Source: Pleodorina starrii (Eukaryota; Chlorophyta; Chlorophyceae; Chlamydomonadales; Volvocaceae). From it: a stretch of DNA of 64,000 nt. Below, in pieces: positions 10,999-20,814 of this stretch (positions are counted from its first letter, which is position 1; every line of letters begins with the position of its first letter). Location: contig BRXU01000002.1 of assembly GCA_030267565.1 (NCBI GenBank), positions 5,145,501 through 5,209,500 of the forward strand, in the 5' to 3' direction. Under the pieces are notes generated by a model. That model was not told the origin of the DNA, made no database searches, and worked only from the letters and a program-made list of their open reading frames with translations. Both the position numbers and the translations under genes were made by a program.

Positions 10999-12522
10999 TG
11001 GCCGGGCCTGTCATAGGAAACAAGTTAAAGGTAACGGCAGATTATCGGTTGACTTTATTGTTTGTCATTGCCAGGAATTCGGTACAATACAGTCACCCGA
11101 AGCGCACCGCTGTATGTTCGCATGTCATTAGATAGGTAGGCATGGCGATCCTGCACGCACCCATCGTGACGACAATAAGAAGATATTACGATCGTAGAAT
11201 GGAAACTGTAGTGAGGCGAGCGACTCGGAACCTGTAACCTCGTGGCTCCGATGAGACTGGAATAATTGTGATGACGGTGCCATGAAAGGATGCACAAGTG
11301 AAGAGCAGAGACTAGCAAACCCCGGGAGTTACATGGCAACTGAGTTGAGCCAAAGCCATACCACGCAGACCCACTGTCACCCTGGACACTCCCGGCACGA
11401 CACGCCTCCCTCCCACCCGGCGCGCCACGACACGCCCACTCCCGCGGCGGCGGCAAAGGGTGAGGCATGTCCTCACCGCGCTCAGACCTCAACCGTGCTG
11501 CCAAACGCCCCGCGTGCGACCAGGAGGCGCTGCCCAACCATTAACGTGCGCGTACATCCCTCTGACCGCTCAGAAAAGCCACGAACCTACAAGACCGTAC
11601 ATCCCCTTGCACGACAACCTAGCAAAATACGGGCCAAAGTGTGCAGATGATCGGTACCCGCGCACCTCCACAAACCCAGCACCAAAAAACCCAGCACGGT
11701 CCCGCCGGAGAAGGATACTCGCTAAGGGATACACCCACACGCTGGCCCGCAAGGCGGGACCCCTCCTCGGTGCTACGGGTTCCCCGACACTGCCCAGCGC
11801 GGGGCAGAACAAAACACCTACGGCCGCGGGGGGGGGTTGACAAGCCGGCACGGCGCCCCCCTGGAAAGCCCACTACTGGGCACGACTCACCCTGCCCTCG
11901 CCGACCACGCAGAGAAACCTACCCCTACGGTACGTCCCTGGCCGCCCGCACCCTCCCCTTCCTGCTAGCCCACGAGGCCCGCGGCCTGGAAACCCTTGCC
12001 CGCCCGCCCAGCCCTCCCCTTGCCCATAACCCTCCCTGCTCTCCTCGCTCCACTCACCCGCTCCCTCCTCCCAGCCCCCCACCCTTCTCCCCCCACCACC
12101 CGCTCCCTCCTCCCCTCCATCCAACGTCCCTGCCCCGTCACTAGCGCAGCTGCTTGGGCCGTGATCACAACCAGCGCTGCACATAACACTCGCTCCTCAA
12201 CGACTGCAAGGACCGGTAAGTGCAAGTCAAGACAGCAGGGTGGGGGAAAGCAAAAGCGCGCCGCTCAAAGGGTGAGGCAACACCGAGACGCATATACCTA
12301 GCTATAGCGAACTCTGTTTTTCATTCATCTGAACGACATCTAAACTACCCCTATCTAAAACACAAAATGTTACACCGCACGAGGCGAGCGGATCATTGTC
12401 ACGTCTGACTTCGGGAGGCGGTATAAGTGCGTCCTGCGCCACAGGTGAGTGATACCCTTCCACCCTGAGTGAGCCTATGCTGTGCGTCATAAACGTAACT
12501 AGATTATGGTGGTCGGTTCACG
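10999..12522. other. No gene recognised
   Basis: Pyrimidine-rich (CCCTCC/CCCACC) on the plus strand at 11985-12125. Several long open stretches here have no recognisable domain and overlap on both strands, so I attribute them to composition. Confidence 0.4.
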
Positions 12523-12843
12523 CACGCACACGCACAGGGACACAAGCAACCTTCCATAGATAGACGCACGCGCACACACCAGCGCGTGCACGCATACATA
12601 CACGCATACACTCACGCAAACACGCACGCAAAGACGCGCGCACGTATGCATGCACGCATGCACACACACGAAAACATGCACGCACGCGTGCGCACGCAAA
12701 CGTGCAAGCACGCGCTCGCACGCACGCAAGCACACACACAAGGAACGCACGCAGACACGCACACACACCGCACGCGCGCGCGCAAGCCCGCAAGCAAGCA
12801 CACAGGTAAGCACGCTCGCACACACGCGTGTTAGCGTGCGGTC
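12523..12843. repeat. CGCACGCACA/ACAC microsatellite
   Basis: About 320 bp of irregular CA/CG dinucleotide repeat (CACACGCACGC units) on the plus strand. It is open in several frames, giving His/Thr- or Cys/Val-rich nonsense. It abuts the coding-like block starting at 12847. Confidence 0.85.
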
Positions 12844-12846
12844 GGT

Positions 12847-14457
12847 TTGGGCATGCGCTTTAAAAAAACGGCCACGCACCCTTTGCCACCCCAACAGCGC
12901 CGGCTACTGGATGGATTGGAGGACTGTCTGCATTTCGTGGAGACCTTCGGACTGTATGTCTTCACTGGCGACGTCCTTCCGACCAAGCTCCGGCCGCTCT
13001 GGGCGCAGCTCGTGCCCGTCATCCAGCACTACTTCCGCCCGCGCCCGGCGGATGAGACGGTCGAACAATTCCGCGCGGCGGCGAAGCGGGCCTCCATCGA
13101 GCTCAGTGCGTATGCAGTGGCGCTGGAGAGGCTGCTTGAGGAGAACCCGACCTGCGCAGCGCTGCAGCGCCTCTTCACGATCAATCTGCACATTGCCGTC
13201 TGCAGGTATGATTGTCGTGTGCAACAGCTACGGTTATTAGCCCAGCGGTTGCAGGGCGTCCGGATTAGCGAAATGTGCACCAGCCCTGCCCAGGTGTTAC
13301 GTGCAGTGGTGCGGCCGCGGGGTGCTTGCTAGATCACAGCTAGCTTGAATGGCTCGGCGTTACATAGCAGTGCGCGTGGTACTTGGGCTCGCCAGCTATG
13401 CGGGGCTCACGGTGTGCCGGCCGCTCGTGTCCGCCGCTTCTGGTGCATCCCGGCCGATTGGCAAGGGTTCATGTTAACCCATGTCCCGCTGTGTGCACGC
13501 ACTCACCTACATGGCTCCCACATCCCAGGCTGTACCGTCAGGAGGTGGAGCTTGGCTCAACATCGGGCATGACCGACCTGCCGGTCGAGCGTGTTATGCA
13601 GTCGGTCAAGCGGGATGGTGGCCGCATGGTGACGCAGGCCCCCGAGAAGGTGTATGCACAGCGCCTGTGCCTCGTCCGGCACGCGGCCAAGTCCCTGGGG
13701 GCCAACGGCTCTGATGGCGCACCCGTACTCACGGCTGCGGAGCAACTGGATAAGCTGGTCGCTCGCCGCCGAGCCAACCACAACGCCCCGCAGTACGACC
13801 AGCCGGGCTCAGATGGCTTGCTGCTGGGCGCGGCGGTCAGCTACGTCTACACAAGCAAGGAGGCGGACAGCGTCCTCACCGCGTTTGGCCAGATGCTACA
13901 GTACCATTCGGACGCAGAACGCAGAGAATGTCGGCACGTGGTCGAAGGAGCATGCAGCACTTGTCCTGGCCCCCCCTGTCACGGACAGCGATCCAAACCC
14001 GAAGGCCCGCATCTTTGCGCGTGCGGAATCCGCGGATGAGGAGCGCTATCACAGCGACATTTACGGCCGCGTGTAGCAGTCTTAGTTGCTCCGCAGTCAC
14101 CGCGACACCCAGCGTACCACCAGCTGGGCATCTGTGGTCATGGAGGAGGGAGGCGCCGTCGCGTCGTATGTCGCCCGTCTAGAGTTCTTCGTGGATGCCC
14201 CAGGCTTGCCAGTGGAGGGGGCGCTTGGTGTCAAGATGGCTGTCGTGGATTTATACCGCGCAGACGTGCTAGACCTGGGCTTGCTTCACGTCGACCTGTC
14301 CAACCCTTCGAAGAATGCCAGGTGGCTCAAGTACGGCCTTCCAGTGTCCCACCTGAGGGGCAAGTTCTGTGTTGCCCCCGTGGAGAACCGGACTTTGACC
14401 AAGGGGACGGTGTACTTCATGCCGTACACGCACTTCACCAACCGGGACTACCGGTAG
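12847..14457 (+). CDS. Unrecognised multi-segment coding-like block, possibly transposon-derived
   Basis: Four GC-rich segments have protein-like composition. (i) 12847-13205 contains HFVETFGLYVFTGDVLPTK and AYAVALERLLEENP, with a donor GTATGA at 13206. (ii) About 13522-13925 contains LPVERVMQSVKRDGG, VLTAAEQLDKLVARR and LGAAVSYVYTSKEADSV. (iii) About 13929-14074 in another frame contains SKEHAALVLAPPV and EERYHSDIYGRV, then a stop. (iv) 14120-14457 contains VARLEFFVDAPG, MAVVDLYRADVLDLGLLHV and FMPYTHFTNRDYR, then a stop. Frame changes between (ii), (iii) and (iv) are either introns or frameshifts. No domain is certain. The last segment is reminiscent of C-terminal parts of large algal DNA-transposon proteins, but that is a guess. 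Microsatellite upstream and 3' repeats downstream fit a mobile element. Confidence 0.35.
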
Positions 14458-14486
14458 CTCAGCGCTTCTGGACGTGCCCGCACGCT

Positions 14487-15440
14487 AGTGTGGGTCCCAT
14501 GCCGGTGAGCATTGGTTCAGGGTGTCTGGCAGGCTGGGCGCTGGGCCATTTTAGCGACGGTGGGATAGGGCTTGCTTCCCCCTTTGGGGCCAAGGGGAGG
14601 GGGAGGGCGAGGGCTTGTGACTCGCATCGTTCCACACGCGCCACGGACTTTGATCGCCCGGCAGCTGCCGGCACTTGCCGTGTGCTGCGCCGCTGGTTGC
14701 ACGAGCCCTCGAGTTTGTTGTTTCACCCCCCAACCCCGCACCTCTTGCTGACCCGCCCGATCCCCATCCCCCAACCCTTCCCGCCCTGTCCCTTCGCGTG
14801 CGTGCAGGCGGGTGCTGCGGACCGATGTGTCGTGGTGGGCGGGCGGGATTGCGCGCACCGCCGCGGGAGTGCCTGCACGCCAGCAAGCACGCTAGTGTGA
14901 GGCCCATGCCGATGAGCATTGGGTTCAGGGTGTTAAGCGGGCTGGGCACTGGCGGTTGGTGTGGGGCCTGTGCCTGTGCGTGTGTTCCTTGGCCGGTTCG
15001 CCGTGGGTGTAGGAGGGTTTGATAGGGGTTTAGGGAAGTGGGTTGCTTGCAGCAAGGGAGTCGGCGGCAGTACCGGGCGAGGAAGGACGACGGAGGACCG
15101 GGACGAGGGGGCAGCTATACTGCGCACGGCATGGCTAGGATGTGGATGTGGGTCGGCACGGGGAGGGGAGGGCCCAAGGTGAGCCGGTTGTACGAGCCCT
15201 TGAGTCTGTCGTTGCACTCATTCGTGCCGGGGGAGGGGCTGTCATGCGATACTGCGCCTGTGTGGTGCGTACTGGCAATGGGCCGGGGCCGGATCAAACT
15301 TAACACTTTGTAACGACGGCACTCTTGTAAGGCTGCAGCTTCAGTCGGCCTTCACGTTTCGAGCACACCGTGGACATCAATCACCCGGCGGCTGCCGGCA
15401 CCTGATGTGTTCTGCACCGCTGGTTGTGCGAACCCCGGGT
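14487..15440 (+). repeat. Dispersed direct repeats downstream of the 12.8-14.5 kb block
   Basis: A ~60-bp segment (CATGCCGGTGAGCATTGG...GGCTGGGCGCTGG) at 14498 recurs at about 14905. A second segment (GGCAGCTGCCGGCACTTGCC...CGCTGGTTGC) at 14660 recurs at about 15385, with a partial copy of its end near 15180. An AATTATAATAATTTAG tract at 15577 may be a retroelement-like tail. No protein is recognised in the interval. Confidence 0.55.
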
Positions 15441-15599
15441 GTCGAAGGGCCAGGCACCCTGCATCTCATCTGTCTCCCTGCAGCCCCTACCGCCCAGCAG
15501 CCCGCCCGCATAGCCGGCTGTGACAGCCCTGCCCATACTCCCCGCCCGCCCGCACAGTGCAGCCCCTGTAGCCGCAATAATTATAATAATTTAGCCACC

Positions 15600-16119
15600 G
15601 GTTATTCTACACCGAGAAGCCCTCGCTCGCCCATCCATGCATATGCTTGGCTGGCTCGTAATCTGTCGTAATGGTCTATCTACGTCACGTGCACATATCC
15701 CTTGCCTTGCCTAGTTATCAATTATTATGTAGCTAGAAGCATGCCAACACGCAAATGGAAATTGAGTACCAGCGTGAAACCCCGGATGTTGTCATGTTCG
15801 TTTTAAGCAGTGTTTACCGAAGAAAGGGTCATACAAGGTCTACAGAAAGCTTCTAATTCGTATTTGGGGCCTAAAAATGAATGAATCCGTATACTTGGTG
15901 CATATGATTTCATGCTTAAGAAATCCTATTTTCATCGCGGTGATGTTTAAAAAACACTGTTGACCACGAACCATATGGTCTAGACATCAGTCACAAACTT
16001 CGTCCTTGTGGGATTCGTCAACGACAAACGAACCAGGAGTAACGAAGAATGGTGGGCCTATGTCGTCGCTGCTGGACGACCCCAATCTCGCTTAGGGTTA
16101 AATAACAATTGATTATTAA
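15600..16119. other. AT-richer spacer, no feature recognised
   Basis: About 500 bp of AT-richer sequence without open frames or repeats I can match elsewhere in the window. Confidence 0.5.
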
Positions 16120-16320
16120 CATATAAGTTAGGGATCCTACGGATCTGTAGCCCGAAGAAAGCGAGAGGGAAGGTCCCAACAACAGCTTGCGTGAGAAAGA
16201 ACGAGCCGTAACAAAACAAGGGGAGGCAGCGTCCGGAGAACCGACAACCGGCCCGCCTGGTTGGCCAGGAAGGTGTGGGCCGCCGGGACCATCCCAGAAC
16301 CATCCGGCACCTGTACGACC
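16120..16320 (-). mobile_element. LINE C-terminal fragment, relative of 5540-5640
   Basis: The minus strand reads GGTCCCGGCGGCCCACACCT, then GGCCAACCAGGCGGGCCG and TTCTCCGGACGCTGCCTCCC, matching in order the plus strand at 5533-5620. Only this short 3' coding fragment is preserved. Confidence 0.5.
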
Positions 16321-16659
16321 CTGTGTACACATGCCGTACAATGACAATCCCACTAGAGCCGTTACCGTATGCCGCGTTAAGACTCGAAAGCAACACATAA
16401 CACTTGCCCGTCCGTTTCTTTGCAACCAAACGGTTAAGCAACGGTCCTCAGCGGGCATTGCGGTGCTGCCAATGATGTATATGAGCATCCATCATCATCA
16501 CTCATGTCTGTGCTGTGCTGCACGTCTCATTTGACGCCACTCCCGAAAGTTGCAAGCTATAAGTTGCGCACACACGTTCGGGCTGCGGGGGGTGTCCGTA
16601 AATGTCCGATCAGTGCGTCAACCTGGTGCATTAACAGGATGGATGCACGACATCAGCAG

Positions 16660-16740
16660 AAGGACCCACCCACCCAGCCACCCACCCAGCCACCCACCCA
16701 GTCACTCACCCAGCCAGCGACCCAGACACACACACACACA
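16660..16740 (+). repeat. CCCACCCAGCCA minisatellite followed by (CA)n
   Basis: Four to five copies of CCCACCCAGCCA-type units, then CACACACACACA. They lie in the 300-bp C-rich leader in front of the 17031 reading frame. Confidence 0.8.
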
Positions 16741-17030
16741 TGCCCCGCCCCCCCCCGCCCGCGCATGCCCCCCTTGGTCCCCGCATACCCCCTTGTCTGC
16801 TCGTGCGCTATGCCCACCGTGCTGGGTTTTTCCTTGGCCCTCGTGCCCTGCCCCATTTCCCCCCCCCCCCTGCCCCCCCCCGCATGCCTTTCCCCTGCCC
16901 CGCCTCTGCCCCGCCCTGTCCCTGCCCTGTCCCTGTCCTGTCCACCCTTGGCCGCATTCACCTCACCCCAGACTGGATAGCCGCGAACACACGCACAAGC
17001 AACCCCAAAATAAAAGACGACCACGTACGG

Positions 17031-20000
17031 ATGGGAGAAGCTGTTCACGAAGATGAAGAGGCCAACCCTGGTCACACTCGCTTCGCCATGAGTGCCCGAT
17101 CCTTCTTTACAAACCTTATGTTAGCTGTCCCTACACTGGGACGAGGCTCTCCGACAAACTCAACCCCTGTCCTAACACGGCAGAGATCGCTCTCCACGAA
17201 GCTACAGAACACAATGCAGCTTCTTGCAACCCTGTCGCACAACAACCCTATCCTAAAGAAACTACAAACACACCCTCTAATCGAGCATGCCAATACCCAG
17301 CCCGACGACAACGCAGAGCCCCCCTCGGAAAACCAACTGCCTACACTGCAACGCAGGACAACCTTGAAGCAGGTAAACTGGCGACTGGCACGAAAGCAAC
17401 TGCTTCGTGTAAACCCCCCGCTAACAGATCGCCAGCACCCAGATAGCACTCTGGCTAACCAGCTCGTGTGCAGCCTCTACTCTGATTGTGAGTTTGTTGA
17501 ACGAATCATCTACGGACCATTCCGAAAGCGAGAAACCGTAGAGCCAAAAACACGGTGCAAACGCCCCAATAAGAAACGCCCAACCACCATCGACCTCACC
17601 GAGACAGGGGACCCACAGGACAAAGGCACGACGATGGAAGTTGACGGAGGTAAGAACACTACTGGTGCGGGAGCACCCAATCCAACACCAAGAAATACAG
17701 ACGGCCGCCTGGCTGGCGGCCCAAGCAGCACACACGCGGACTACCACAGAGTACAGTGGTGCAACACTATCGTGTGTGCAGGCGCGATCAGTGCTTACCG
17801 GCTGCTTAACTACCATGCCAAAGCGAGCAAGCACACGATAGCCAAGTACGGACGCGGAGCTGGAAGATACTTACACGAAGTCTCTTGGGAAGACTCAGAC
17901 ATGCCTCTCCGCGACATTCAAGGGCAACACAACTGGCCCACCTTACTCGCCACCCACCAAGTGCGTAATGCAACGCAGACCACCGTCAAACTCCCACCAG
18001 CCCCACTTGATACTCACCTTTCCAACGCGCAACGACAAGGCAGATGGGATCCCCCGAGCGCTGATACGAGTGCACGCACCAGGCGTACACTAACACATGT
18101 GACAATCAACACGGTACCCTGCAACCCAGACAGAGATATAAAACCACCTGGGAAGTACGTAATCATACCAGGGGAGCCTAGCGACTCCGAACTTCACGTG
18201 TATGACCCAACTGGCGCCTGGATAGGAAGTCTCCAAATCGACCGGGTGCGCTCCCTTTATGCACGATACCAGCACTCACGGCAAACCAGGCCCGACGCCC
18301 ACAACAAGTTAGCTGCCAGAGGAGGCTTTGATGAGGACGTAGCCAAACTCCTGTTAAGATATAAAGTCACACCTAAAAAGAAACACAGGAATGGACGACC
18401 AGGTGTCGGCACACACCAGAATCAAGCAACAATCAGAACCTGCCTCGAGAACCAAGTCACAATATGTCCTGAGCTTAGCGTTGTACTACAAGACGCGACA
18501 CAAGCAACTTGTGAGAGGTTTGCATCACCTCTCAACGTCGATAACTCCACGACACAGTACTTCAGCGCGTACGGGGAGGACCAACTCTTTGGAGCGAACC
18601 TCGACGCGTACTCGCAGCTTTTCAACGGACTGTCCATTGCCCACCCGGACCCCACCCCTGAGGCGTCAAACCATGCGCTTGCCTGGGCAATTCTCTCGGC
18701 ACAGGAAGCATCGGAAAACCCTGAACCGACACTGACTATCCTAATTCTGAAGTACAGCCTGAACGGCCCGTATAGCAAGCATATGGGAAACCCCGCAGTG
18801 CGGCGCCTAGGTCGCGTCCCAGCAACCCATGAGCTGGCGAAATTGCAACAGGGTAGAGGAAGCACAACGGACGCAACGGCTTACAAATCCGGTCTCGACG
18901 TCATAGCAGTCGGCAACATCAGCGGCCTTGCTCTCCTTACGCACACAATCGGTCCTAAGATTGCAATGAACACTGACAATCTGCTGGGACGTGACCAACC
19001 CCAACGAACACCTGGCCCCTGCCCAACACCAGACCGCACCCGGTGGGCAAAGCGACACCTACATGAACTACGAAAAGGGCAGTCTACCCCGGCCTTCAGC
19101 ACTACAGCCTGGGAGATCGAGCGGACAACACCAGGACAGCGGTACCGCCTGTCTGACAGCCAACCAGTGCATACCCGCCTACGATATGCTCCCAAAACCG
19201 GGCTGTACACTGATGGTAGCTGTGTCAAGGACCCAGAACACGACCTGAACATCCTAGGGGCAGCCATCTACGACGCTGCCACCGACCGTTTGCACCATGT
19301 GGCACCCAACGGCAAGGGGCCCACCAATACCATCACACGCGCTGAACTTGCTGCAATACATCAAGCGCTGAAGTTATACGCCACTTACGATGACTGCCTG
19401 TACCTCTTTACAGACTCTGCAGCCTCTCTTCATCTCACCCGGCGTGCCATCGTTGAAAAATCCAAACTCCATATTAGCAAACACAAGGAACTGCTACTTA
19501 ACATCGACGAATTACTATGGCACAGGGCTTCACAGGGACTCCGAACCGTGCTACTCAAGGTCAAAGCGCACGCTAACGCCTCACTCGGCAATGATAAAGC
19601 CGACCAAGGGGCAACCGCCGTCGCAAAAGGCGATGCTGAAGCCACACTAACCGAAGAAAGTGACAATAACCCCTTCGATAAAATCTTCTGGTTTCGTCAA
19701 ACCACGACCGAGCTGTACGGTAACGACCTCAACCGTGGCATAACAAATCTCCTCAACAAAACCACCCATCATGGCTTTACGCCCTCAGGCGTATATACGG
19801 ATCTATGGGAAAAAGCCAGCCCTAAACTCTGCGCACGAACTAGCAACTTGACGATCACCCGCGGAGGCGGACATAGCCTTTTTAAGCGAGTATTCGACTA
19901 CAGGTGGGGCCAATTATGGCACGCCGGCCTTGCCAAGCGATATGGCATACCAACAAAGCACCTAGAAGTGCACACCAACACCGCGAAGGAGAACAATGCC

Positions 20001-20693
20001 CCCTGCCCCCTATGCGGCCTACCAGATTCAGGCGGACATATTCTGGGAGGATGCAAAGAAACTGGTCATATAGCCATGTACATAAAACGGCACAACGCCG
20101 CTGCCCTGCTTATCGCAGATACCATACACAAAGGCAGGTATGGTGGATGCTACACCATCATTGACGCCTGTGCAGAAGACGCCAGCCCGGACTACTCATC
20201 TGGCACTCGACTGCCGAAATGGCTATTACCCAATATCCCGGAAAAAAAGAGGAAGAAAATGCGACCAGATCTCCTTCTTATCCCGACCCTACCACTATCG
20301 ACCACAGAGCAAACCACACCGTATAACGGACCACCGGACCGCTCAAATCACACAGTGTTTGTGATCGAGATAGGATACACAGGGGACCTCCGACATGATG
20401 AAAAGAATGAGCAAAAAGCAAAACAGCACGCGAAGCTAGCCCGCAGGCTCAAGGCCAACGGCTGGAAAGTGCGGTATACACCGAAGGAAGCCATCACACT
20501 TGGATTCGGTGGGACGATTCGCAATGACCTAAAGCCCCTTATCACCGAGCTCGGCGTGCCACCAGACACTGCCACACAATGCTGCGCGCGCGTTCATGAC
20601 CTCGCAATCAAGTACCTGAATAACATAGTCCTACGGCGACGCTCCCTCGAGGGACCCACATGCTACATGTCCAATCGTCAAGGGGTAGGGTAA
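17031..20693 (+). CDS. Mobile-element protein: PCIF1-like methyltransferase fold, RNase H, CCHC finger, PD-(D/E)XK nuclease
   Basis: Single frame of 1220 residues from ATG 17031 (MGEAVHEDEEANPG); upstream codons are low-complexity, so this start is preferred. Residues 1-300 are not recognised. About 430-580 resembles the PCIF1 adenine-N6 methyltransferase domain: CERFASPLN (494), a YFSAYGEDQLFG stretch, and NPEPTLTILILKYSLNGPYS. The catalytic NPPF position reads HPDP (538-541). About 724-870 is RNase H with all acidic residues (LYTDGSCV, RAELAAIHQ, LFTDSAAS, GNDKADQ). A CPLCGLPDSGGHILGGC finger (992) is followed by a restriction-like nuclease core: RPDLLLI (1078), VFVIEIGYTGDL (about 1113), then a Lys-rich helix. 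That finger-nuclease order is typical of R2/Dualen LINEs, but no reverse transcriptase motif is present. Uninterrupted, so recently active or maintained. Functional status unknown. Confidence 0.75.
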   Translation: MGEAVHEDEEANPGHTRFAMSARSFFTNLMLAVPTLGRGSPTNSTPVLTRQRSLSTKLQNTMQLLATLSHNNPILKKLQTHPLIEHANTQPDDNAEPPSENQLPTLQRRTTLKQVNWRLARKQLLRVNPPLTDRQHPDSTLANQLVCSLYSDCEFVERIIYGPFRKRETVEPKTRCKRPNKKRPTTIDLTETGDPQDKGTTMEVDGGKNTTGAGAPNPTPRNTDGRLAGGPSSTHADYHRVQWCNTIVCAGAISAYRLLNYHAKASKHTIAKYGRGAGRYLHEVSWEDSDMPLRDIQGQHNWPTLLATHQVRNATQTTVKLPPAPLDTHLSNAQRQGRWDPPSADTSARTRRTLTHVTINTVPCNPDRDIKPPGKYVIIPGEPSDSELHVYDPTGAWIGSLQIDRVRSLYARYQHSRQTRPDAHNKLAARGGFDEDVAKLLLRYKVTPKKKHRNGRPGVGTHQNQATIRTCLENQVTICPELSVVLQDATQATCERFASPLNVDNSTTQYFSAYGEDQLFGANLDAYSQLFNGLSIAHPDPTPEASNHALAWAILSAQEASENPEPTLTILILKYSLNGPYSKHMGNPAVRRLGRVPATHELAKLQQGRGSTTDATAYKSGLDVIAVGNISGLALLTHTIGPKIAMNTDNLLGRDQPQRTPGPCPTPDRTRWAKRHLHELRKGQSTPAFSTTAWEIERTTPGQRYRLSDSQPVHTRLRYAPKTGLYTDGSCVKDPEHDLNILGAAIYDAATDRLHHVAPNGKGPTNTITRAELAAIHQALKLYATYDDCLYLFTDSAASLHLTRRAIVEKSKLHISKHKELLLNIDELLWHRASQGLRTVLLKVKAHANASLGNDKADQGATAVAKGDAEATLTEESDNNPFDKIFWFRQTTTELYGNDLNRGITNLLNKTTHHGFTPSGVYTDLWEKASPKLCARTSNLTITRGGGHSLFKRVFDYRWGQLWHAGLAKRYGIPTKHLEVHTNTAKENNAPCPLCGLPDSGGHILGGCKETGHIAMYIKRHNAAALLIADTIHKGRYGGCYTIIDACAEDASPDYSSGTRLPKWLLPNIPEKKRKKMRPDLLLIPTLPLSTTEQTTPYNGPPDRSNHTVFVIEIGYTGDLRHDEKNEQKAKQHAKLARRLKANGWKVRYTPKEAITLGFGGTIRNDLKPLITELGVPPDTATQCCARVHDLAIKYLNNIVLRRRSLEGPTCYMSNRQGVG

Positions 20694-20814
20694 GGTTCTT
20701 TTTGTGGAGCTCCCCTGGTGGTGGCGGCGTACAGGCTCCTAGTCGAGCCTCATCGCACCCGCCCCCATAAACCACGCCAGGGTTTTTGCCCGGCGTAATA
20801 TTATTATTATTATT
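20694..20814 (+). mobile_element. 3' end of the 17031 element: hairpin plus (ATT)n tail
   Basis: About 80 bp after the stop codon, CGCCAGGGTTTTTGCCCGGCG (20774-20795) can fold as a stem with a TTTTT loop. It is followed at once by TAATATTATTATTATTATT (20796-20814). A 3' hairpin and microsatellite tail are hallmarks of target-primed non-LTR retrotransposition. The 5' end of the element is not defined; it may lie in the repeats at 16.6 kb. Confidence 0.6.

Noticed and set aside
12518..12894. Cys/Val-rich and His/Thr-rich frames
   Set aside because: Translations of the CACGCA microsatellite.
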